Shown: positions 1 through 5,670 of the stretch, in pieces
Position numbering within the stretch: the first letter of the stretch is position 1
Layout of the letters: the number at the start of each line of letters is the position of its first letter
Source: Deltaproteobacteria bacterium
GTDB taxonomy: Bacteria > Desulfobacterota > Desulfobacteria > Desulfobacterales > Desulfosalsimonadaceae
Reading direction: 5' to 3'
Assembly (NCBI GenBank): GCA_024280875.1
Contig: JAJRPH010000478.1
Span: forward strand, 1 to 9,747
Length of the DNA stretch: 9,747 bases
Notes under the pieces: generated by a model
What the model saw: only the letters and a program-made list of their open reading frames with translations
Database searches by the model: none
Told to the model about the DNA's origin: nothing
Made by a program: the position numbers and the translations under genes

Positions 1-937
1 AAATACTTTCCTTTGATTCACCAACATTGGGATTGGTCGCCCTGATAATCAACTTATTATTTTCAAGGAGAAAAACAACCCCGCGATATTCTTCGGACGT
101 TATAATCGCCATTCTTTTCAGCATCATTAAAAGCAGATTTTTATCAAATTCCACGTCAAAACCGTCATCTATATTCAACAGGTCATGATACTGGGGAAAA
201 TCCCCTTCCAGTAAGTTGATGATAATAGTTTCATTGTCTTTTTTCACAATAAAATGATTGGCCTTAACCCCAAAATCAACATTACCTTCTATTTCCAGAA
301 ATTTATTAACCTCGGCCAGGCCTTTTTTAGGAACAATAATATTATCGCCTTCTTTAAAATTTGATTGTTCGTCACATAAATAATCCACCATGGATAATCT
401 TTTAATGTCTGTTGAAACCATGCGAATTATCTGTTTATCTTTTTCCGATATTCTTTCCAAATTTACGCCGATCATATGTTCTCTTTTTTCATCACCGGCC
501 ACGCTGATAATAATTGATTTTTCTATCATTTTTTTTAAGGACTCTGACTTAATGGTAAAGAAATCAATATCTTCAATTTTGGGAATATCCGGAAAATCAT
601 CAGGATTCATCCCCACTAAATGGTATTCAACATTTTCGGAAGATATTTCAATCCACCGGTTATCCAGTTCCTCCATATTAATATAATCGGTGGGAAACAT
701 TTTAACAATATCAGAAAATTTTCTTGCATTTACTGCAACCACGCCCGGATCTTCCACAACTGCCGAATAACTTCCTTCAAATCCGGTCTCAAGATCCGTT
801 GCAGACAAAATAATTTCATCTCCAATAGCCTTGATTAAAACATTTTCAGTTATTGCCAGACTGGTTTTTCGACCAACGATTCCCTGAATGCGTGATAAAA
901 CATCAGTAAATTCATTTTTTTGAATTGTAAACTTCAT
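1..937 (-). CDS. dnaN: DNA polymerase III subunit beta (sliding clamp), C-terminus cut by window edge
   Basis: This encodes the ring-shaped clamp that tethers the replicative polymerase to DNA. I translated the minus strand from the ATG at 937-935 and found an open frame of 312 codons to the window edge, without a stop. The protein starts MKFTIQKNEF, then shows the clamp-family pattern: LSATDLETG near residue 46, a VNARKFSDIVK segment near 68, LVGMNPDDFPDIP near 107, STDIKRLS near 173, and a third-domain LLEGDFPQYHDLL near 243. About 60 residues of the usual roughly 370 are missing at the C-terminus, including the end of domain 3. An AAGGA ribosome binding site lies just upstream of the ATG (about 945-949). 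No dnaA is seen next to it: the upstream side is a 247-bp AT-rich gap and a divergent small gene. The family call is firm. Confidence 0.95.
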   Translation of the reverse strand, partial: MKFTIQKNEFTDVLSRIQGIVGRKTSLAITENVLIKAIGDEIILSATDLETGFEGSYSAVVEDPGVVAVNARKFSDIVKMFPTDYINMEELDNRWIEISSENVEYHLVGMNPDDFPDIPKIEDIDFFTIKSESLKKMIEKSIIISVAGDEKREHMIGVNLERISEKDKQIIRMVSTDIKRLSMVDYLCDEQSNFKEGDNIIVPKKGLAEVNKFLEIEGNVDFGVKANHFIVKKDNETIIINLLEGDFPQYHDLLNIDDGFDVEFDKNLLLMMLKRMAIITSEEYRGVVFLLENNKLIIRATNPNVGESKESI

Positions 938-1184
938 TTGGATTCCTTTAATACCTTATTTAAAAGAATATATTAATATTAAGGAATGTTCATAACTCTA
1001 ATAACTTTTTAAGTGATTAATTATAAAAAAAAAATTATATTAAAAAGGTGATGAAAATGTATTGCATTGAGACTTTAAAACTGTTGACTTATGAACGGTG
1101 TTTTTAAAATTGTCTAAAACTATTCGGTTATCAACAAAATATCAATACAAAAATGTTTATAAAAAAAGGTTGTAAATAAACCTA
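938..1184. other. AT-rich intergenic region upstream of dnaN, candidate oriC and promoter region
   Basis: This gap separates dnaN (leftward) from a small rightward gene. It is very AT-rich, with long A/T runs at about 1018-1045. It holds three nonamers close to the DnaA box TTATCCACA: TTATCAACA at 1128-1136 (8 of 9), TTATGAACA on the minus strand at 987-995 (7 of 9) and TTATGAACG at 1089-1097 (6 of 9). A perfect TATAAT on the minus strand at 1020-1025 could be the -10 element of dnaN, but no good -35 is seen. Nearness to dnaN, AT-richness and the boxes fit an origin. No box is a perfect match and dnaA is not visible, so this is only a candidate. Confidence 0.35.
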
Positions 1185-1478
1185 ATGTTGAATGAAATAA
1201 AGGAGCAGTTAAAAGAAATTTATTTTAATTATTTCTGGTGGAGTTGGCAAATTATTCTTGTGCTCTTGAGCGGGGGGTTTTTTGTTTTCGGAGTAGAAAT
1301 TTTAATAAGATCCTATCAATTAAATAACCCTGCTTATTTTATGATGATATTTTTTGCCTCTAATTTGATCATTTCAATTAGTCTGGTTTTAATGGCCGGC
1401 CTTTTATATCGAATCTATGGGGTTTATAAATTAATATATAAAAAAAAAGAAGATAAAGAGACAGCTGATAAAAAATAA
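1185..1478 (+). CDS. Small membrane protein with two predicted helices, function unknown
   Basis: I do not recognise this 97-residue protein. It has an N-terminal amphipathic stretch (residues 1-17, MLNEIKEQLKEIYFNYF) and an aromatic-rich entry WWSWQ. Two strongly hydrophobic segments follow at about 19-41 and 51-74, and the tail is lysine-rich and charged (KKKEDKETADKK). The positive tail suggests both ends lie in the cytoplasm. The start is the ATG at 1185; the only Shine-Dalgarno-like sequence (AAAGGT, about 1165-1170) is rather far upstream, so the start is not certain. The gene is divergent from dnaN and convergent with the DUF3820 gene, which ends 13 bp beyond its stop. The coherent membrane topology and its fit into the gap support a real gene rather than a chance frame. 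Confidence 0.6.
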   Translation: MLNEIKEQLKEIYFNYFWWSWQIILVLLSGGFFVFGVEILIRSYQLNNPAYFMMIFFASNLIISISLVLMAGLLYRIYGVYKLIYKKKEDKETADKK

Positions 1479-1489
1479 AAATTTCATTG

Positions 1490-1504
1490 AATCAATCATT
1501 GATT
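1490..1504. terminator. Short perfect inverted repeat between convergent genes
   Basis: AATCAAT-C-ATTGATT is a perfect 7-bp inverted repeat with a 1-base centre at the junction of two convergent genes. It overlaps the last codons of the DUF3820 gene. On the minus strand it is followed by a T-rich stretch, so it could act as a weak terminator. The stem has few G or C bases and the loop is tiny, so the call is tentative. Confidence 0.22.
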
Positions 1505-1740
1505 AGCGGTTTGAACAGGTATTCAAGACCGTTGACCTTTATTTCATAAATATTTTTAAGCATATCCCCCAGATCCCCTTTTGGAAATCCCTTTTGTGAA
1601 AACCAGACCACATAGGGTTCCGGAAGGTCCACCAGGCGGACACCGGCATACTTTCCAAACGGCATTTTAGTTTGTGCCAGTTTAATCATATATTTGGCGT
1701 CCGGAACCTTTATTCCGGACGGGTGGTCATCATTATTCAT
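1492..1740 (-). CDS. DUF3820 family protein
   Basis: This small soluble protein (82 residues) matches my memory of the DUF3820 family (putative quorum-sensing-regulated virulence factor family) in its characteristic blocks. These are MPFGKYAG at residues 26-33, LPEPYVVWF at 39-47, KGFPKGDLG at 50-58, and a C-terminal EIKVNGLEYLFKPL. The length is normal for the family. The molecular function of the family is not established, and the virulence-related name should not be carried over to this organism. The gene starts at ATG 1740-1738 with a weak purine-rich GGAATATGGA just before it. It lies 37 bp after the DUF493 gene on the same strand and is probably the last gene of a transcript that includes the cyclophilin. 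Confidence 0.85.
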   Translation of the reverse strand: MNNDDHPSGIKVPDAKYMIKLAQTKMPFGKYAGVRLVDLPEPYVVWFSQKGFPKGDLGDMLKNIYEIKVNGLEYLFKPLIND

Positions 1741-1777
1741 TCCATATTCCAGTTAAATTGGTTTAATAAAAATAGTG

Positions 1778-2026
1778 TCAAAGAACCATTTTAACACATG
1801 GCATGCTTTTTAGATCAATATATATTCTATTTCGGACATCTTCGTTTAAAACCGCAAGTTCCAGGTTTAAAGAAACGTATTTTCCCGAACGGCTTAAATT
1901 GGATGCCGTGAGTTGATATGTTGTATTATTCATGTATTCTGCAACAGCACGTCTCATCACGCCTTTATTTTTGCCGATAATCCGAAAGGACCATTGGCAG
2001 GGATATTTAATAATTTTTTTTTCCAT
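1778..2026 (-). CDS. DUF493 (YbeD/UPF0250-like) family protein
   Basis: This 82-residue protein has the size and the pattern of the DUF493 family, whose E. coli member is YbeD. An N-terminal FPC/F-like entry (IKYPCQWSFRIIGKN, 6-20) is followed by a helix and then SRSGKYVSLNLEL (45-57), equivalent to the conserved S-x-G-x-Y-x-S strand. It ends CVKMVL (77-82), which closely matches the family's usual C-terminal VRMVL-type end. The fold is a small ferredoxin-like, ACT-like alpha/beta domain, and its role is unknown or at best regulatory. No cysteine cluster or catalytic residue stands out. It sits 29 bp after the cyclophilin gene and 37 bp before the DUF3820 gene, which suggests cotranscription. 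The Shine-Dalgarno sequence is weak (AGAG). Confidence 0.8.
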   Translation of the reverse strand: MEKKIIKYPCQWSFRIIGKNKGVMRRAVAEYMNNTTYQLTASNLSRSGKYVSLNLELAVLNEDVRNRIYIDLKSMPCVKMVL

Positions 2027-2055
2027 TAAATTTTCTCTAATTAATAAAACAGACT

Positions 2056-2703
2056 CTATTTTTTTTCAGGTTTTTTTTCAATTTTATTAATATTGGGACC
2101 GGGTTTTGTTTTTAATGAATTAATAACCACAGCATTTTTTATAATAACCGGCGTGACCGGTACATCCCGGTAATGGCTTTTAACGATAGTGGGCTGTTTT
2201 TCAATGGCATCCACAACATCCATACCGTCAATTACTTTGCCGAAAACGCAGTATCCCCATCCCCGGCCGGTTTTGGCAGTAAAGTCCAGGGAAGAGTTGT
2301 TCACTGTGTTGATAAAAAATTGGGAACTGGCTGAATGAGGAGCATTTGTCCGGGCCATTGAAATAGTGCCCCGCAGATTTTGAAGCCCGTTATCCGCTTC
2401 ATTGGTAATAGTTGCTTTGGCGGATTTTTGTTGCATGTTTTTTAAAAACCCGCCCCCCTGGATCATAAATCCTTTAATAACCCTGTGAAAAATAGTGTTG
2501 TTATAAAAGCCGTCATTCACATAGGAAAGGAAATTTTTTACGGTTTTTGGTGCAGCTGTTGCATTGAGTTCAATAATAATATTACCCAGGCTGGTTTCCA
2601 ATTGAACTTTTGGGAGGTCCGCCGGTTTTTCTTCGGCAAACCCGAAAGAGACGAAACATCCGATTATCAATAAACTTCCTATGATATAAATAATTTGTTT
2701 CAT
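2056..2703 (-). CDS. Exported cyclophilin-type peptidyl-prolyl cis-trans isomerase
   Basis: This enzyme interconverts cis and trans X-proline bonds, here probably as a folding helper in the periplasm. The 215-residue protein has a signal peptide (hydrophobic 4-22, likely cut after FGFA at 23) and then a full cyclophilin domain. Landmarks are FHRVIKGFMIQGGG at 72-85 with catalytic Arg74, RGTISMART at 111-119, SQFFI at 127-131 and GWGYCVFGKVIDGMDVVD at 148-165. It resembles E. coli PpiA strongly. An extra lysine- and proline-rich tail follows residue 195. Residues 13-16 (IIGC) also fit a lipobox, so a lipid anchor at Cys16 is an alternative, though the hydrophobic residues after that Cys make it less likely. 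A good AAGGAG site precedes the ATG. The gene begins 18 bp after cbiO and may be cotranscribed with the metal transporter. Confidence 0.93.
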   Translation of the reverse strand: MKQIIYIIGSLLIIGCFVSFGFAEEKPADLPKVQLETSLGNIIIELNATAAPKTVKNFLSYVNDGFYNNTIFHRVIKGFMIQGGGFLKNMQQKSAKATITNEADNGLQNLRGTISMARTNAPHSASSQFFINTVNNSSLDFTAKTGRGWGYCVFGKVIDGMDVVDAIEKQPTIVKSHYRDVPVTPVIIKNAVVINSLKTKPGPNINKIEKKPEKK

Positions 2704-2721
2704 TGATTAACTCCTTGGTTA

Positions 2722-3447
2722 TTAGTGTTTGTGAGGAATATTACCATGAACATGCGCATGGTCATGAATATGCACATGCACCTGTTTGTCGGTATAAATT
2801 TGGCCGTCGCGCATAGTCAAGGTTTTAGAGGTGGTGTTTTTAAGAAATTCTATATTATGGGATATAATGATATAAGAGATATTCATTTCAGTTAATGCCC
2901 GGGTAATGGTTGTCCGGGTTTTTGTATCCAGGCCGGTCAGCGGTTCATCCAGTAGCAGAGCTTCCGGCTCCATGGAAAGAACGGTCGCCAGGGAAACGAG
3001 TTTTTTTTCACCCCCGGACAGTTTAAAGGTAATGCGGTTTTCAAAATCCGAAAGGCCCAGAAAACCAAGAGTGCGCTTAGATATATCAATAGCTTCTTTT
3101 TTAGATTTACCCATATTTAGCGGTCCAAAGGAAACATCTTCCAGGACTGTGGGGCAGAACAGCTGGTCATCTGCATCCTGAAACAGCAGCCCGATTCGGT
3201 GCCTGATTTGGGAAAAATCCTGTTCTGTTTCCATGGGTTTTCCGAAAATTTCAATGGTGCCGGAAACGGGCTTTATTAATCCCATCATTAGATGAAACAG
3301 GGTTGTTTTGCCGCTACCGTTGGGCGCTATAAATCCGATTTTATCGCCTTTTAAAAATTCAAAATCCAGGTCTTTTAAAATCGGTGAATTTTCGAAATGA
3401 GAGAAATTAATCCCGCGCATCTTGATAATTGATTGATTCTTATCCAT
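2722..3447 (-). CDS. cbiO: Nickel/cobalt ECF transporter ATP-binding protein (CbiO/NikO) with His-rich tail
   Basis: This is the ATPase that powers the metal uptake complex with the CbiQ and CbiM proteins at the inner face of the membrane. Visible ABC motifs are the Walker A APNGSGKTT (41-49), Q-loop Gln90, signature LSGGE (143-147), Walker B ALLLDEP (163-169) with Glu168, and the switch His197. The first glycine of the Walker A consensus is Ala41 here. The C-terminus (224-241) is a histidine-rich tail with eight His, mostly in alternating positions with Val, Ile, Asp or Ala, well suited to bind metal. The 241-residue length is normal apart from the tail. The start overlaps the end of cbiQ by 8 bases, which implies translational coupling and one-to-one production. 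Cobalt is not excluded, but the NikK/NikL neighbours favour nickel. Confidence 0.93.
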   Translation of the reverse strand: MDKNQSIIKMRGINFSHFENSPILKDLDFEFLKGDKIGFIAPNGSGKTTLFHLMMGLIKPVSGTIEIFGKPMETEQDFSQIRHRIGLLFQDADDQLFCPTVLEDVSFGPLNMGKSKKEAIDISKRTLGFLGLSDFENRITFKLSGGEKKLVSLATVLSMEPEALLLDEPLTGLDTKTRTTITRALTEMNISYIIISHNIEFLKNTTSKTLTMRDGQIYTDKQVHVHIHDHAHVHGNIPHKH

Positions 3448-4198
3448 TAATTAAAAATTCCATTAAAAGAATACCGCTGGTTACTCCGAAAACAATGGTT
3501 ACAAACACCCAGCTTTTCGTATCCGCCGTAAAATACGTCAGACTGTAATATTTTCCCTTAAATCCCCGGCAACGCATGGCATTGTACACCCGATTGGCCC
3601 GTTCAGATGCCCTTATTAACAACATGCCGATAACATATGCAAATGTTTTGTAGGTATGTAGCGTGGTTTTAGGCTTAAACCCTCGGATTTTGATGGACCG
3701 TATAATTTTTTGATATTCCTGCTGGATGACAAAAATATAACGGTAGGTGATCATTAGCAGAAAAACCAGTTTTTCAGGTAGTTTGAATCGACTTAAAGTA
3801 TGCCCCAGGGTGGCAAAGGTCATGGTGGCGATAAATGATATTAATACCAGCAATATGGCATTGGATTTTATGGTGATTTTAGCGGCAAAGACAATTCCGG
3901 CCAGATAAACATTGACCGGCCCCAGGGAGTAAACAATCTTTCCTTTATAGGTTAACGGGAGAACGATCCAGAATAAAAGAATGAAACCGTTCACGACAAC
4001 CAGCCGCTTGAATACGGTTTTTAAACCAACTTCGGAAAGCAAAACAGACACCAGGGCGACGGCCAATGCAGCGATTAACGGTTGGAATTGATAGCATAAA
4101 GCAACCGCAAAAGAGTAGAATGTTGCAGCAGCTACCCTAAATCTCGGATCGATTCCGTGGATAATTGAGTTTCCGGAGGCAAAGGGTTCTTCAATCAT
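3440..4198 (-). CDS. cbiQ: Nickel/cobalt ECF transporter membrane subunit (CbiQ/NikQ, EcfT type)
   Basis: This integral membrane subunit couples ATP hydrolysis by CbiO to movement of the substrate-binding CbiM. The 252-residue protein opens with the typical CbiQ N-terminus (MIEEPFASGNSIIHGIDPRF). It has several hydrophobic segments (about 23-55, 66-83, 97-131, 143-158, 184-196, 229-248). It carries the two family Arg-Gly signatures in the cytoplasmic helices: KIRGF at 170-174 and RCRGF at 209-213, which contact the ATPases in EcfT proteins. No Shine-Dalgarno sequence is visible before the ATG at 4198; the 152-bp gap upstream is mostly a stem-loop repeat. Its expression may therefore depend on read-through from nikL or on a promoter in that gap. 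It overlaps cbiO by 8 bases at its 3' end. Confidence 0.92.
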   Translation of the reverse strand: MIEEPFASGNSIIHGIDPRFRVAAATFYSFAVALCYQFQPLIAALAVALVSVLLSEVGLKTVFKRLVVVNGFILLFWIVLPLTYKGKIVYSLGPVNVYLAGIVFAAKITIKSNAILLVLISFIATMTFATLGHTLSRFKLPEKLVFLLMITYRYIFVIQQEYQKIIRSIKIRGFKPKTTLHTYKTFAYVIGMLLIRASERANRVYNAMRCRGFKGKYYSLTYFTADTKSWVFVTIVFGVTSGILLMEFLING

Positions 4199-4244
4199 AA
4201 CAGATTAAATAAATTTGATTTATAGTTTTAATAAAAGCAACGTT

Positions 4245-4368
4245 AATGACTGCCTAAAATGTTACAAATAAAAGGCGTGTAAATATCAAATTGTGAGGCG
4301 TGCTTTTTGTAAGTTGAATAATTTGATATGCAACACAACGCAGTAGTTGGTCATTTTGGGCAGTCATT
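4245..4368. repeat. Stem-loop intergenic repeat, copy 1 (between nikL and cbiQ)
   Basis: A 124-bp element bounded by a nearly perfect 17-bp inverted repeat: AATGACTGCCTAAAATG at 4245-4261 and CATTTTGGGCAGTCATT at 4352-4368 (one mismatch). Inside is a second, perfect 10-bp inverted repeat, ATATCAAATT (4283-4292) and AATTTGATAT (4320-4329). Near the left end is AAGGCGT and near the right end ACAACGCAGTAGTTGG (4335-4350). The latter recurs with one change in the element at 7688-7829. The right arm overlaps the last codons and stop of nikL. No coding capacity is seen. It looks like a small non-autonomous, REP- or MITE-like element. In the transcript it would fold into a long hairpin between nikL and cbiQ. 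Confidence 0.7.
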
Positions 4369-5043
4369 CTTTTTTTTCTTTGATAAAAAAAATGCCGCCA
4401 CCCCCATCAAGCCTAAAATATAGCCGATGCCGCCGAAAATATCATTAACAGAAGGTCCTTTATTCTGCATTTGGGCCAGCATTCGGGTAATGGGATGGAT
4501 TTTTTTATCCAGCACTTTTTCAATAATCTGTTCCAGTTGTTTTTTATCCAACAGGAGCGCTGAGTCCGGGTTTTTATTGTTTTCTCCTGCTGTTAAAGAT
4601 ACGGAAGGCTCCTTTTGAGCAGTTTTTGTTATGTCAGTCCGGGTGTCATTCTTTTCTGGAGCCGGTTTCTGATCACTTATACCCATAGAAGTTTTTATCT
4701 CTTTTTCAGACAGTTTCCAATGTCCCTGGTGTCCCATTCCTGCGTTTAAAACAATGTTTAATGCGGTAATTTCTGGAATTTTAAAAGAAAAGTCGCCATT
4801 TGGGTCTGTTTTTCCTTTGAGCAACAAATTATCATTAAAATCAAAAACCTGAACCAGACCATTGGAAACTTTTCTCCCATCGGAAAACTGACTTTGGGTG
4901 AAGACCATGTTCCCTTCAGTCCAGGCAAAAATTACCACCCGGTGAGCAGACGCAAAATCTGCTGAAAAAACAAAGAGCAGGATCAGTGTAAAAGAAGAAA
5001 AATATTTAAAGCAATTTAATTTTAATAAGAAATTTTTTTTCAT
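4351..5043 (-). CDS. nikL: Nickel transport accessory protein NikL (CbiL-like), membrane-anchored
   Basis: NikL-type proteins are accessory parts of NikKLMQO nickel transporters, anchored in the inner membrane with a domain in the periplasm. The 230-residue protein has a signal peptide (1-33, ending FASA) and the mature chain would begin with His34. Next is a beta-rich domain with the family signature (VVIFAWTEGN, QFSDGRKV, VQVFDFNDNLLLKGKTD, then GDFSFKIP and LNAGMGHQGHW, about 36-109). A polar, low-complexity linker follows (about 115-163), then a helical stretch LDKKQLEQIIEKVLDKKI, and a C-terminal membrane helix (202-221) with a KKKK stop-transfer. Those last blocks are typical of the family. 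GGAG lies 10 bases before the ATG, in the 13-bp gap after cbiM. The final residues NDCPK and the stop lie in the right arm of a repeat, so the tail may have been replaced. Confidence 0.85.
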   Translation of the reverse strand: MKKNFLLKLNCFKYFSSFTLILLFVFSADFASAHRVVIFAWTEGNMVFTQSQFSDGRKVSNGLVQVFDFNDNLLLKGKTDPNGDFSFKIPEITALNIVLNAGMGHQGHWKLSEKEIKTSMGISDQKPAPEKNDTRTDITKTAQKEPSVSLTAGENNKNPDSALLLDKKQLEQIIEKVLDKKIHPITRMLAQMQNKGPSVNDIFGGIGYILGLMGVAAFFLSKKKKNDCPK

Positions 5044-5056
5044 AATAAAAACTCCG

Positions 5057-5653
5057 TTAATGAGTGATCATAGAAGGCTGAACTTTTTTTAAAAAAACAA
5101 TACAAAACGTTGTGATAAAGCCTTCAATAATCATGACCGGAAGATGGGCAGCGACAACCATCATGGAAATTTCAAGAAAGTTTTTTTCTGTAAACATCAG
5201 CGCTGCACCGACCAATACAGCGCTTAAAAATACACAGAAAAAACCGCACGCATAGGCGCTAATAATGGTAATAACTTGATTCTTATTGATAAATGGTGAA
5301 AACAAATAATAACAGATCACCGCCGGGAGCGCCATGACAACGGTGTTGACCCCAAGGGTGGTTAGACCGCCGAATTGAAAAAAAAGCGCCTGGAGAAGCA
5401 ACGCGATCAGGATCGCCGGAAAGGCGCACCAGCCGAGCAAAAGACCCACAATGCCGTTTAAAAGCAGATGTACGCTGGTGGGACCTATAGGAACATGAAT
5501 CAACGACGCCACGAAAAATGCCGCGGATAAGATGCCGGTCTGGGCGATGCGATCATAATCGAGTTTTTTAAGTCCCACGGCGGTTCCGGCCACAGCCAGC
5601 GCCGCGCCGGAGAAAAGAACCGGCCCGGACAGGATTCCTTCTGAAAGATGCAT
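5057..5653 (-). CDS. cbiM: Nickel/cobalt ECF transporter substrate-binding membrane protein (CbiM/NikM)
   Basis: This is the membrane subunit that binds the metal ion. The 198-residue, very hydrophobic protein starts MHLSEGIL, where His2 is the family's key residue. In the studied NikM2 protein the ion is held by nitrogen atoms of the N-terminal Met-His segment and a further His. That second His fits His62 in the block VPIGPTSVHLLLNGIVGLLLG (54-74; His53 and His62). Other family blocks are LTTLGVNTVVMALPA (97-111) and AAHLPVMIIEGFIT (168-181). The length is that of CbiM without a fused NikN domain, which fits a separate NikL. AGGTGA precedes the start, so the exact N-terminus, on which function depends, is well supported. 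It lies 17 bp after the porin-like gene and 13 bp before nikL. Confidence 0.93.
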   Translation of the reverse strand: MHLSEGILSGPVLFSGAALAVAGTAVGLKKLDYDRIAQTGILSAAFFVASLIHVPIGPTSVHLLLNGIVGLLLGWCAFPAILIALLLQALFFQFGGLTTLGVNTVVMALPAVICYYLFSPFINKNQVITIISAYACGFFCVFLSAVLVGAALMFTEKNFLEISMMVVAAHLPVMIIEGFITTFCIVFLKKVQPSMITH

Positions 5654-5670
5654 ATTTTTTCACCTATAAA

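Noticed and set aside
390..838. Two plus-strand frames of 98 and 72 residues at the left end
   Set aside because: They lie antisense within dnaN, whose protein sequence is clearly conserved through the region; they have no family features.
2056..2703. Reading the cyclophilin as a SlyD-like nickel chaperone because of its position
   Set aside because: It is a cyclophilin, not an FKBP/SlyD protein, and lacks a His- or Cys-rich metal-binding tail, so position alone does not support a metal role.
4199..4368. CRISPR-like array or rho-independent terminator in the nikL-cbiQ gap
   Set aside because: There are no regularly spaced direct repeats. The hairpins are AT-rich and not followed by a T-run on the transcribed strand, so a structured repeat is the better description.
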